A DNA stretch of 29,514 bases from JACDAS01 sp046262415 (lineage in GTDB: Bacteria > Actinomycetota > Thermoleophilia > Gaiellales > Gaiellaceae): positions 1 to 29,514 of the forward strand of contig JBHEMU010000105.1 of the NCBI GenBank assembly GCA_046262415.1, given 5' to 3'. The translations under genes were made by a program, and so were the position numbers. Below are positions 9,008 through 16,743 of the stretch, piece after piece. The notes below the pieces were generated by a model that saw only the letters and a program-made list of their open reading frames with translations, was not told the DNA's origin and searched no databases. The stretch's first letter is position 1. Every line of letters begins with the position of its first letter.

Positions 9008-11317
9008 ATGAAGTCTCGAAGTAGTTCCTGGGTCGGCCGGCGCAGGTCGGCGGTCGTCCTCGCCGTGGCGGCGCTCGCCGTCTGCGCGCCGGCAGAGGCC
9101 TCCGCCGCGTCGGCACCGCCGCTGGAGCCGATCGACCGCCAGAACTGGGTGTTTCCCCAGGACCAGACCTGGGCCGACTACGAATCGGTCCCGGGCACCG
9201 ACTGGGCCAATCCCGCGCTCGTCCCGAGCATCCAGAAGTGGAAGACGGCGCTCGTCGTCGTCGACTTCCCCGATCAGCCGTTCGTCGTCACCCTTCCGAC
9301 CGGGTCGACGATCTTCGGGAACCCGCAGCCCGGAGTCCCGGTGGTGCCGCGTGAGGACGTGCCCGAGTTCTACCGGGACTTCCTCAACACCCCCAGCATG
9401 CTCAACAACTTCGTGACGATGAACAAGTACTGGATGGAGAACTCGCTCGGCCGCTACGGAGTCCAGGTCGACGCCTTCGGCCCGTACAGGATGCAGGGGA
9501 ACCAGTACGAGTACTTCCTCAACGACGCCGGCGGCGCCGGCTCGGCCTGCCCGACCGGGACCGTGTCCCAGTGTCGGCGCATGATCCGCCAGGAGGCGCA
9601 GGCCGCCTGGATCGCCGGAACCGGGAACCCGCTGATCGCCCTGGAGTACGACAACATCTTCTACATGAACGCCGGCCAGGACGAGAGCGGCACCTGGCAG
9701 GAGTTCGGCGAGATGAGGTTCCAGACGAAGGAAGACGTCACGGAGCCGTTCGGCAACCCCGATCCCACGAAGCCGAACTGGGCCCCGACCCGCTACATCC
9801 CGTGGACGTCGTTCAAGGCCGCGCAGAGCAACTGGCCGAACGCGAGCGGCAACACCTCGGTCGAGGCGGAGAGCTCCGGCATGGGCGTCTACGCGCACGA
9901 GCTCTCCCACAACCTCGGCATCGGCGACAACTACAACAACCCGTACGGCGTCCCGCCGCGGCGCGCGTACACGGGCCCCTGGGACATGCTCAGCCGTGGC
10001 TCGTTCAACGGCCCGGGCGGTCCGCACAAGCGCTGGTTCATCCCGCCGACGGAGGGCGGCTCGCTCGGCTCGAACCACAACCTCCGCAACCGGATGAAGC
10101 TCGGGTTCGTGAAGGAGGAGAACGTCCTCCGCCTCGACCGCGACGCCCTGGCCGCCTCGGGCGCGGTCGTCGCGAAGGTGACCGCGCGCGCGGTGGATCC
10201 GGGCCCCACGGGTCTGACCGGCATCAACGTGATCCTCACGGGCGGCGACAAGGCGCCCGCCTGCTCCACCTCGACCGATCCTCTCTGTGACGGCCGCGGC
10301 TACAACAACTACACGGCCGAGGTCGTCCAGCGGATCGGCAACGACTCGTTCACGACCGGACACGGCGTCCTGCTCACGAAGACGAAGAACGCGGATTCGG
10401 CGCCGTTCGGCTGGATCATCGACGCCCACCCGGAGGACATCGACACCGTCGACTTCTATCGCCCGGACGGGACCCCGTCGATGATCTCGATCGGCGACTA
10501 CCGCCAGCTCAGCGACGCGACCTTCAACGCCGGGCTCAACTCCGGAACCCAGTTCGAGTACGTCGACGCGGCCAACAGTCTGCACTTCTACGTGGTCGAC
10601 GTCGAGCGCGCGGCAAACGGGGTGCTGTCCTACAGGACCGGCGTCCGGAGCACCGCCGGAGCGGGCCCGCACACGCGTGGCGTCGCGGTCGCCGACGCGC
10701 CCGCGGAGGCGGTCTCGGGCTTGTGGACGTACTGCGACTTCCCGCTCACGAACACCGGCACCGCAGCCGCAGTCAGCCCGACGATCCACCCCGAGGACGT
10801 GGCCGCCTACGTGAACAAGGACATCTACCGCCTGTCCGCCTCGGCCGCCGGCGCGGGGTGGTCCGCCCAGCTCGCGAACGCGCTCGCGGCACCCCAGTTC
10901 GGCCAGACGGTCACCGTCCCCGTCTACGTGACACGGACGGAGTCGAGCTCCGCTACGGCTCAGATCACGCTCCGCGCGACGTCCGAGAGCGACGGCACGA
11001 AGACCGACATCGGCACCTGCGCGGTGTCGCTCCAGCCGACCGCGGTCACGCTCCGCTCCTTCTCCGCACGGAGAGCAGGGCCGGCGACGGTGCTGTTCAG
11101 CTGGCGCACGGGAGCCGAGGTCGGCCTGCTCGGCTTCGACGTCTATCGCGGTCGCAGCCGCCTGACGAAGGCGCCGGTCCGCGCGCGGAATGCGGTCGGC
11201 GGGGCCCGTTACACCTACCGCGCCCGCGTGGGCAGCCGCGCCGGGGCGACCTACCGGCTGCGGGCGACCAGGCGGGACGGATCACGCGTCTGGCTCGGCT
11301 CGGCGAGCGTGCGCTGA
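9008..11317 (+). CDS. secreted M6-type zinc metalloprotease with C-terminal FN3-like domain
   Basis: ATG 9008 follows AGGGGAGAG; an upstream in-frame extension is ignored because the signal peptide (MKSRSSSWVGRRRSAVVLAV, cleavage near ASAASA) begins here. The zinc site HELSHNLGIGD places H297, E298, H301 and D307 in the HExxHxxGxxD arrangement of the M6 (immune inhibitor A-like) peptidases. The N-terminal half has the family's YWMENSLGRYGVQVDAFGPY region. After the catalytic domain come beta-rich segments and, at 678-769, the FN3-like domain shared with both neighbours. It should degrade proteins outside the cell. The 769-residue length fits the family, and nothing looks broken. The gap to the small upstream FN3 gene is only 35 bases, so the two may be co-transcribed. 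Confidence 0.9.
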   Translation: MKSRSSSWVGRRRSAVVLAVAALAVCAPAEASAASAPPLEPIDRQNWVFPQDQTWADYESVPGTDWANPALVPSIQKWKTALVVVDFPDQPFVVTLPTGSTIFGNPQPGVPVVPREDVPEFYRDFLNTPSMLNNFVTMNKYWMENSLGRYGVQVDAFGPYRMQGNQYEYFLNDAGGAGSACPTGTVSQCRRMIRQEAQAAWIAGTGNPLIALEYDNIFYMNAGQDESGTWQEFGEMRFQTKEDVTEPFGNPDPTKPNWAPTRYIPWTSFKAAQSNWPNASGNTSVEAESSGMGVYAHELSHNLGIGDNYNNPYGVPPRRAYTGPWDMLSRGSFNGPGGPHKRWFIPPTEGGSLGSNHNLRNRMKLGFVKEENVLRLDRDALAASGAVVAKVTARAVDPGPTGLTGINVILTGGDKAPACSTSTDPLCDGRGYNNYTAEVVQRIGNDSFTTGHGVLLTKTKNADSAPFGWIIDAHPEDIDTVDFYRPDGTPSMISIGDYRQLSDATFNAGLNSGTQFEYVDAANSLHFYVVDVERAANGVLSYRTGVRSTAGAGPHTRGVAVADAPAEAVSGLWTYCDFPLTNTGTAAAVSPTIHPEDVAAYVNKDIYRLSASAAGAGWSAQLANALAAPQFGQTVTVPVYVTRTESSSATAQITLRATSESDGTKTDIGTCAVSLQPTAVTLRSFSARRAGPATVLFSWRTGAEVGLLGFDVYRGRSRLTKAPVRARNAVGGARYTYRARVGSRAGATYRLRATRRDGSRVWLGSASVR

Positions 11318-11360
11318 CGCGAGGAAGCCGGGACCCCGAGCGGTCACGGCACCTTGATGC

Positions 11361-12935
11361 TCAGCGCCCCGCTCGGACGGGCCCGCGCTCGCGGCGCGTC
11401 CCGTCGACACGGACCTCCTCGAGCCAGTAGCGCGCCCCGGCCGCGCCCCGAACCGCAAACGAATACTCGTAGCCGGCGCTGGGCCGCCCGCGCAGGCCTC
11501 GCGCCGGGACCAGCGCGCGGTTGATCCGCCTCTTCACGCCGCCCCGCTCGCGGTACAGGTGGAATCCGAGCGTCTGCGCCTCGCCGGCCGTCCTCCAGCG
11601 CAAAACGACGCCGCCGCGCACGACTCTGGCGGCGAACGACGTGACGCTCGCGGACGTCGGCGCGCCGGGGCAGATCGTCGGCGCCTGCAGGGCGTCGGCC
11701 TCGGCAGGGGTGGGATCGCCGAGGTCGACGAGCTGGTCCCTGAGCGGCATCCCGCCGGGCGTCTGGTTGACCGTGGCGTTGACCGTGATCGACGGGTCGA
11801 GCTCCGCCCCCGGGAGCATCCCCTTGAAGTAGGCGAGGATCGCGCGCTGCTGCCAGCGGCGGTCGAAGAAGTAGGCGTGCTCCCCGCGCTCGATCAGGAA
11901 CGTCCGCTGCAGGCCCGACTCGTAGCCGGCCATCATCGTCGCGTGGAACGGCTGCACGAGCGAGTCGTCGTTCGCGTAGAAGCTGAGCAGCGGCGGCGCC
12001 AGCCCCACCTGCTTCTTGTACGCCTTCTCCTGCGCGAGGATCGCCGCCGGCGTCGTCCCGTACCTCACGCCGGCGTCCACGAGCACCTCGCACGGGTCGT
12101 CGTACTTGCCGCCGCTGCCGTAGGGCGGCACGACGAGGAGGATGAGCGCGTCCGTCACCGGGTAGTCGCAGGCGGGCGGCGTGCACCCCGGCGGCTCCGC
12201 GGTGCTGTAGATCTGCGCGTTCTGGTCGGCCGGGCCGCTGAAGTTGAGCACCGCGTCGAAGACCGCGTCGCCGCCCGGTTGCGCCGCGCCGAGGACGACG
12301 TCCTGGCCGCCGAGGCTGAAGCCGACGAGGCCGATGGACGTGACGCCCGGCTGGCTCGCCAGGTACCGGCCGTGCGCGAGCACGTCCTCCGACTCCTTCC
12401 ACCCGAAGGTCTGCAGCCAGGTGGGCCAGGCCTCCGGGTTCGCCGGAGTGTTGTTGTTCCACTCGTCGCGAAAGTCGCGCTGGTCGGCGGCGAGGACGTT
12501 GTAGCCGTTCGCGTAGAGCATCGCCGCCCAGCGGATGACCGACTCCTTGCCGTTCGTGTTGAAGCCGTGGACGACGGCGACGCCGGGATGGGACCCGGGA
12601 TGGAGGGCGAGCCGGGCGCGGAGCGGCGCACCGTCGCCGGAGAGGAACCGCTTGTACTTGAAAGCGGTCGGCCAGTCGGGGTGGTCGGGGTTTCCGGGCA
12701 CCGATCCGGTCGTGTAGTCCTGCGCCGGGAACGTGTTCGGGACGCCGTTCGGGTTGCTCTCGGGCTCCATGGGGAAGGCCGTGTCGAGCCCGACCGGGAC
12801 GTAGGCCGGCTGGTACGGGTCGGCCAGGATCGCGTCGATCACCTGCTGGAACCGGTCGGCCGGGGCCGCCTGCGCCGGGACGGCGAGCAGGGCGGCGAAT
12901 GCCGCGAGCGCGGCGAGCATGCGGGTGACTCTCAT
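11361..12935 (-). CDS. secreted alpha/beta hydrolase with C-terminal FN3-like domain
   Basis: Read on the minus strand from ATG 12935 (AGGAGGGG a few bases ahead) to TGA 11361. The signal peptide is residues 1-24 (MRVTRMLAALAAFAALLAVPAQA). The fold is an alpha/beta hydrolase: nucleophile Ser207 in GFSLGG, probable acid Asp323 or Asp324 (YANDDS) and His353 (RGEHAYFF). HGFNTNGK at 123-130 would form the oxyanion turn. Substrate unknown; an extracellular esterase, lipase or peptidase are all possible. Residues 429-524 are the same FN3-like domain found at the end of the two genes on the other strand, with VTSFAARVVRGGVVLRWRTA and LEEVRVDGTR as key stretches. It is convergent with the M6 protease (43-base gap) and divergent from the SBP gene. 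Confidence 0.87.
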   Translation of the reverse strand: MRVTRMLAALAAFAALLAVPAQAAPADRFQQVIDAILADPYQPAYVPVGLDTAFPMEPESNPNGVPNTFPAQDYTTGSVPGNPDHPDWPTAFKYKRFLSGDGAPLRARLALHPGSHPGVAVVHGFNTNGKESVIRWAAMLYANGYNVLAADQRDFRDEWNNNTPANPEAWPTWLQTFGWKESEDVLAHGRYLASQPGVTSIGLVGFSLGGQDVVLGAAQPGGDAVFDAVLNFSGPADQNAQIYSTAEPPGCTPPACDYPVTDALILLVVPPYGSGGKYDDPCEVLVDAGVRYGTTPAAILAQEKAYKKQVGLAPPLLSFYANDDSLVQPFHATMMAGYESGLQRTFLIERGEHAYFFDRRWQQRAILAYFKGMLPGAELDPSITVNATVNQTPGGMPLRDQLVDLGDPTPAEADALQAPTICPGAPTSASVTSFAARVVRGGVVLRWRTAGEAQTLGFHLYRERGGVKRRINRALVPARGLRGRPSAGYEYSFAVRGAAGARYWLEEVRVDGTRRERGPVRAGR

Positions 12936-12948
12936 CACGATCCCCTCC

Positions 12949-12978
12949 TTGACATGGCCTCCACCACCGCAGTAGCTT
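12949..12978 (+). promoter_or_regulatory. probable promoter of the liv-type operon
   Basis: A perfect -35 box TTGACA (12949-12954) and a -10-like TAGCTT (12973-12978) are 18 bases apart, pointing at the SBP gene that starts at 13023. The start of transcription would fall at about 12985, inside the palindrome 12980-13001. The -10 box is only a fair match. Confidence 0.5.
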
Positions 12979-13003
12979 ATACCTGAATCACCTCTCAGGT
13001 AAA
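12976..13003 (-). promoter_or_regulatory. probable promoter of the secreted hydrolase
   Basis: On the minus strand TTTACC (13003-12998) and TATAAG (12981-12976) are 16 bases apart, ahead of the hydrolase start at 12935. The 12980-13001 palindrome covers the spacer and both boxes in part, so a bound repressor would block this promoter. Confidence 0.5.
12980..13001. promoter_or_regulatory. palindromic operator between divergent hydrolase and SBP genes
   Basis: TACCTGA (12980-12986) and TCAGGTA (12995-13001) are perfect 7-base inverted arms with an 8-base spacer. The position overlaps the predicted transcription start of the transporter operon and the minus-strand hydrolase promoter. A dimeric regulator is the natural reader; the TetR protein encoded later in the operon is a candidate, which is inference. 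Confidence 0.5.
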
Positions 13004-13022
13004 CCCACGGAGGAGGAAGCAG

Positions 13023-14237
13023 ATGACGGGTCGGCGGTTGAAGACGGTGTTCGCGGTGGCCGGAGCGATCACGCTCCTCGCAGGCCTGACCGCCGGCGCC
13101 TCGAGTGCGCGCCCGACGGGCGCGACGGCGGCGAAGAACCACACCGTGAAGGTCGGGATCATCTACTCGCGGAGCGGATTGCTGAGCGCCTACGGCGCCG
13201 AGTACGTGCAGGGTCTCCGGCTCGGGCTCAGGTACGCGACGAAGGGCACCAATACAGTCAAGGGCCACAAGATCGAGTTCACCCTCGTCGACGACGCGGG
13301 CGATCCCGCGAAGGCCGTCTCCGCGGCCAAGGACCTGATCGGCCAGGGGTACAAGATCATCGCCGGCACCGTCTCGTCCGGCGTCGCGCTCCAGCTCGCT
13401 CCGCTCGCGGAGCAGAACAAGATCCTCTACATCTCGGGCCCGGCCGCCTCGGACGCGATCTCGGGCTTCAACCGCTACACGTTCCGCTCGGGCCGGCAGA
13501 CCTACCAGGACGTGCTCACGGCGGCCGCGTTCCTCGGCAAGGACGTCGGGCGCAAGATCGTCGTCTTCGCGCAGGACACGGCGTTCGGCCAGGGCAACTT
13601 CGCCGCGGTGAATGCCGTGCTCGGAGGCAAGGGTCACGTCGTCAGCCGCACGCTCGTGCCGCTGTCGGCCACCGACTTCACGCCGTTCGCGCAGCAGGTC
13701 AAGAACGCGAGGCCGGATCTCCTCTTCGTCGCCTGGGCGGGCACGACCGCTCCGGCGATGTGGCGGGCCCTCGACCAGCAGGGCGTGTTCGACTCGACCC
13801 GCGTCGTCACGGGCCTCGCGGAGCGCGCGACCTGGGCGACCTTCGACGCCGCGGCCACGAAGATCCAGTTCCTCTCGCACTACGTCTACACGGCCCCGAA
13901 GAACCCGGTCAACGACTGGCTCGTGAAGACGATGCGGAGGTCGGGCCGCGGACAGGTCCCGGACCTGTTCACGCCTGACGGATTCGCGGCCGCGCAGATG
14001 ATCGTGCGGGCCGTCGACCGGGGCGCCGGCACCGACGTCGACAGGATGATCTCGGCGCTCGAGGGCTGGCAGTTCGTGGCACCGAAGGGCAAGCAGCGGA
14101 TCCGGCCGCAGGACCACGCGATGACGCAGCCGATGTTCCAGGTGAAGCTGCAGCGGAACGGCTCGCGGCTCGTCCCGGTCGTCCTCAAGACGATCTCGCC
14201 GGGCAACACGCAGCCGCCGGTCAGGCCCTTCAAGTAG
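13023..14237 (+). CDS. ABC transporter substrate-binding protein, LivJ/LivK type
   Basis: Periplasmic-binding-protein fold of the branched-chain amino acid/amide (HAAT) family. ATG 13023 follows GGAGGAGG. The signal peptide covers about residues 1-29 (GRRLKTVFAVAGAITLLAGL). Residues from about 42 (KVGIIYSRSGLLSAYGAEYVQGLRLGL) through DDAGDPAKAV form the usual first lobe, with VSSGVALQLAPLAEQNKILYIS as the hinge-side segment. It captures the substrate for LivH/LivM. There is no Cys in the signal region, so the usual lipobox anchor is missing. The ligand cannot be read from sequence; the operon partners (acyl-CoA synthetase, condensing enzyme) suggest an organic or acyl acid rather than an amino acid. 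Confidence 0.9.
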   Translation: MTGRRLKTVFAVAGAITLLAGLTAGASSARPTGATAAKNHTVKVGIIYSRSGLLSAYGAEYVQGLRLGLRYATKGTNTVKGHKIEFTLVDDAGDPAKAVSAAKDLIGQGYKIIAGTVSSGVALQLAPLAEQNKILYISGPAASDAISGFNRYTFRSGRQTYQDVLTAAAFLGKDVGRKIVVFAQDTAFGQGNFAAVNAVLGGKGHVVSRTLVPLSATDFTPFAQQVKNARPDLLFVAWAGTTAPAMWRALDQQGVFDSTRVVTGLAERATWATFDAAATKIQFLSHYVYTAPKNPVNDWLVKTMRRSGRGQVPDLFTPDGFAAAQMIVRAVDRGAGTDVDRMISALEGWQFVAPKGKQRIRPQDHAMTQPMFQVKLQRNGSRLVPVVLKTISPGNTQPPVRPFK

Positions 14238-14256
14238 ACCGGACGCCAGGACACTC

Positions 14257-15018
14257 GTGTCCGTCGCCCCCCCGATCCTCGCGACGACGCACCTCGGGCT
14301 CGACATCGGTGGCGCCACCATCGTCACCGATGTCTCGCTCGAGGTGCGCGAGGGCGAGTTCCTCGGCATCATCGGCCCGAACGGGGCCGGCAAGACGTCG
14401 CTCTTCAACCTCCTGAGCGGCCTCTACCGGCCGACGTCGGGCTCCGTCTTTCTGGACGGGCGCGACATCACGCACGATGCCCCCTACCGGCGGGTGCAGG
14501 CGGGCCTGGGGCGGACGTTCCAGATCTCGAGCGTGTTCCCGCGCCTCTCGGCGCTCGAGAACGTCCGGCTGGCGGCCGAGGCGAAGGTCGGGGGCATGCT
14601 GCGCTTCTGGCGGGCCGCGTCGCGCGTGCACGTCGCGGTCGACCGCGCTCGCTGGGCGCTCGGCAGGGTCGGCCTCGGCGCCAGCGAGCGGGTGGCGGCC
14701 GGCTCGCTCGCGCACGGCGACAAGCGCAAGCTCGAGCTGGCGATGCTGCTGGCACTCGACCCGCGCGTGATCCTCCTCGACGAGCCGATGGCCGGGGTCA
14801 GCACGGCCGACGTGCCTCAGCTGGCCGAGGTGATCAAGGCGGTGCAGGTGGAGGAGCGAAAGACCGTGCTGATGGTCGAGCACCACATCGAGGTCGTGAC
14901 CGGGCTCGCCGAGCGCATCGCGGTCATGCACCACGGCGCGCTGCTCGCCTGCGACACGCCGCAGAAGGTGATGGAGAACGAGACCGTCCAGGCCGCCTAC
15001 GTGGGAGACGCGCTGTGA
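14257..15018 (+). CDS. livG: ABC transporter ATPase, LivG type
   Basis: One of the two cytoplasmic ATPases driving the liv-type importer. Walker A GPNGAGKT is at 40-47, Walker B VILLDEP at 171-177 with catalytic Glu176. The signature stretch reads LAHGDKR (151-157); LivG proteins normally show LSYGEQR, and this variant is a relaxed form of the same motif. The C-terminal extension with VEHHIEVV (H-loop) is present. GTG 14257 is 19 bases after the SBP stop, with AGGA just ahead. The stop overlaps the next start (GTGA). Length 253 is normal. Confidence 0.94.
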   Translation: MSVAPPILATTHLGLDIGGATIVTDVSLEVREGEFLGIIGPNGAGKTSLFNLLSGLYRPTSGSVFLDGRDITHDAPYRRVQAGLGRTFQISSVFPRLSALENVRLAAEAKVGGMLRFWRAASRVHVAVDRARWALGRVGLGASERVAAGSLAHGDKRKLELAMLLALDPRVILLDEPMAGVSTADVPQLAEVIKAVQVEERKTVLMVEHHIEVVTGLAERIAVMHHGALLACDTPQKVMENETVQAAYVGDAL

Positions 15019-15749
15019 ACGTTGTGAGCGCGCGCGCTCCCGAGCGCCGGACCCTGCTCGCCGTCGATGACCTCCACGTCCACCTCGGTGCCTCGCACGT
15101 GCTCCAGGGGGTCTCCTTCAGCGTGGCCGAGGGAGGCGTAACCGCGCTCCTCGGCCGCAACGGCGTCGGCAAGACGACGACGTTGCGGGCGGTCATGGGC
15201 CTCGCCCCGCGGCGCGGTCGGGTGACCCTGGCCGGCCAGGAGATCACGAAGCTGCCGACGCACCGCATCGTCCAGCGCGGTGTCGGCTACGTGCCGGAGG
15301 ACCGTGACGTCTTCGCCGGGCTCACGGTCGAGGAGAATCTCCGGCTCGCCGAGCGGAACGGCGGCGCGCGCTACGACCTCGTCTTCGACCTCTTCCCCGA
15401 GCTGCGCGAGCGCGCCGCCCAGCGGGCCGGCACCCTCTCGGGGGGCCAGCAGCAGATGGTCGCGATCGCCCGGGCCCTGCTGAACGAGAACCGTCTGCTG
15501 CTGATCGACGAGCCGACCAAGGGTCTCGCGCCGCTCCTCGTCACCGAGGTCGCGCGCGTGCTCGAGCAGGCGGCCGAGCTGGCCACGATCCTGCTCGTCG
15601 AGCAGAACCTGGGGGTCGTCCACCGCCTCGCGCGAGACGCGGTCGTGGTCGACCAGGGCCGCGTCGTCCACACGGGTCCGGCCCGGCCGCTGCTCGAGGA
15701 CCCGGCCCTCGTCCGGCGCTTCCTCGGCGTCTCGGGAGCGCACGCATGA
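15015..15749 (+). CDS. livF: ABC transporter ATPase, LivF type
   Basis: Second ATPase of the importer. Walker A GRNGVGKT is at 47-54, signature LSGGQQQM at 141-148 and Walker B LLLIDEP at 161-167. PTKGLAPLLV and VEQNLGVVHRLA are typical LivF stretches. GTG 15015 overlaps the livG stop by 4 bases. The stop TGA 15747-15749 overlaps an ATG at 15746 that opens a 29-codon ORF instead of livH. Length 244 compares with about 235 for the family. Confidence 0.95.
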   Translation: MNVVSARAPERRTLLAVDDLHVHLGASHVLQGVSFSVAEGGVTALLGRNGVGKTTTLRAVMGLAPRRGRVTLAGQEITKLPTHRIVQRGVGYVPEDRDVFAGLTVEENLRLAERNGGARYDLVFDLFPELRERAAQRAGTLSGGQQQMVAIARALLNENRLLLIDEPTKGLAPLLVTEVARVLEQAAELATILLVEQNLGVVHRLARDAVVVDQGRVVHTGPARPLLEDPALVRRFLGVSGAHA

Positions 15750-15835
15750 GCACGCTACGCGTCCGGTGGCGCCGGAGCGGCGCCTGCGTGGGCCGGGCGC
15801 ACGCCCCGCCGGAGCCGCGAGGGGCTCGAGTATGA
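15746..15835 (+). CDS. 29-codon linker ORF between livF and livH
   Basis: ATG 15746 overlaps the livF stop, and the ORF's own stop TGA 15833-15835 overlaps the livH ATG at 15832. Both junctions read ATGAGCACG, so the segment is framed by a 9-base direct repeat. The peptide (MSTLRVRWRRSGACVGRAHA...) is Arg/Pro-rich and resembles nothing known. It may be only a coupling ORF that keeps ribosomes moving from livF to livH, or the relic of a small insertion. Confidence 0.35.
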   Translation: MSTLRVRWRRSGACVGRAHAPPEPRGARV

Positions 15836-16743
15836 GCACGTTCGTCCTCCTGACGATCACCGGGCTGGGGCTCGGCGCCATGTACTTCCTGATCGCGTCC
15901 GGGCTCTCGCTGATCTACGGCCTGATGGGCGTGCTCAACTTCGCCCACGGCGCCTTCCTCACCGTCGGCGCCTACTCGAGCTGGTGGCTGTCGACCCAGC
16001 TCGGCGGCATCGGCTCCGACGTCGTGCGCTTCCTGCTCAGCGCGGCCTTCGGCCTGCTCGCCGGCGCGGTCGTCGCGGCTCTCGTCGAGCTCGTGCTGAT
16101 CCGGCCGCTCTACCAGCGGCACATCGAGCAGGTGCTCGTCACCGTGGGCCTCTCCCTCGCCATGGTCGCGTGGGTGCAGGCGACCTGGGGCCCGACGGAA
16201 CGGGTCTACGAGGCGCCGAGGTGGCTCGCGCAGACGACCGAGATCTTCGGCGCCCGCGTCCCGAACGACCGCTTCGTCGAGATCGGCGTGGCCGCAGCCG
16301 TGCTGATCGGCATCGTCGCCTTCCTGCGCTTCACCCGCTACGGCCTGATCATCCGCGCCGGCGTCGAGAACCGCGCGATGGTGACCGCCCTCGGGATCGA
16401 CGTCCGGCGGGCGTTCACGCTGGTCTTCGCGATCGGCGGCCTGGCGGCGGCGCTCGCGGGGATCCTCTCCGGCGTCTACTTCGGCGGCTCGATCGACCCC
16501 GACCGCGGGACGTCGCTGCTGATCTTCGCGTTCATCGTCGTCGTCATCGGCGGCCTCGGCTCGATCATGGGGTCCGCCGTCGCGGCCGTGCTCGTCGGGC
16601 TCGTCCAGCAGTACGCCAACTACTACGGGTCCGAGTACCTCGACTTCTCGGTGCTGGGCGACCTGTCCGTCGTGCTGATGCTGGCGCTGACGCTGCTCGT
16701 CCGCCCGAGCGGGCTCGCGGGCAAGTGGTCGGTGGCGCATTGA
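15832..16743 (+). CDS. livH: ABC transporter permease, LivH type
   Basis: Integral membrane permease forming the translocation path with LivM. The sequence has about eight hydrophobic segments and the LivH hallmark near the N-terminus (GLSLIYGLMGVLNFAHGAFL, about residues 24-43). RAGVENRAMVTALGIDVRR is the cytoplasmic coupling region that meets the ATPases. ATG 15832 is chosen over an upstream in-frame GTG 15766 because the first membrane helix begins directly after it and a GCGAGGGG stretch precedes it. The stop TGA overlaps the TTG start of livM. Length 303 is normal. Confidence 0.94.
   Translation: MSTFVLLTITGLGLGAMYFLIASGLSLIYGLMGVLNFAHGAFLTVGAYSSWWLSTQLGGIGSDVVRFLLSAAFGLLAGAVVAALVELVLIRPLYQRHIEQVLVTVGLSLAMVAWVQATWGPTERVYEAPRWLAQTTEIFGARVPNDRFVEIGVAAAVLIGIVAFLRFTRYGLIIRAGVENRAMVTALGIDVRRAFTLVFAIGGLAAALAGILSGVYFGGSIDPDRGTSLLIFAFIVVVIGGLGSIMGSAVAAVLVGLVQQYANYYGSEYLDFSVLGDLSVVLMLALTLLVRPSGLAGKWSVAH

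Noticed and set aside
9008..11317. Extension of the protease upstream to 8390 (975 codons).
   Set aside because: It would bury the signal peptide and overlap the small FN3 gene; ATG 9008 has a ribosome-binding site directly ahead.
11559..12986. Long plus-strand ORF (475 codons) opposite the hydrolase.
   Set aside because: Its product is an Arg/Val/Glu-rich repetitive string typical of the antisense of GC-rich genes, while the minus strand encodes a clear alpha/beta hydrolase with signal peptide.
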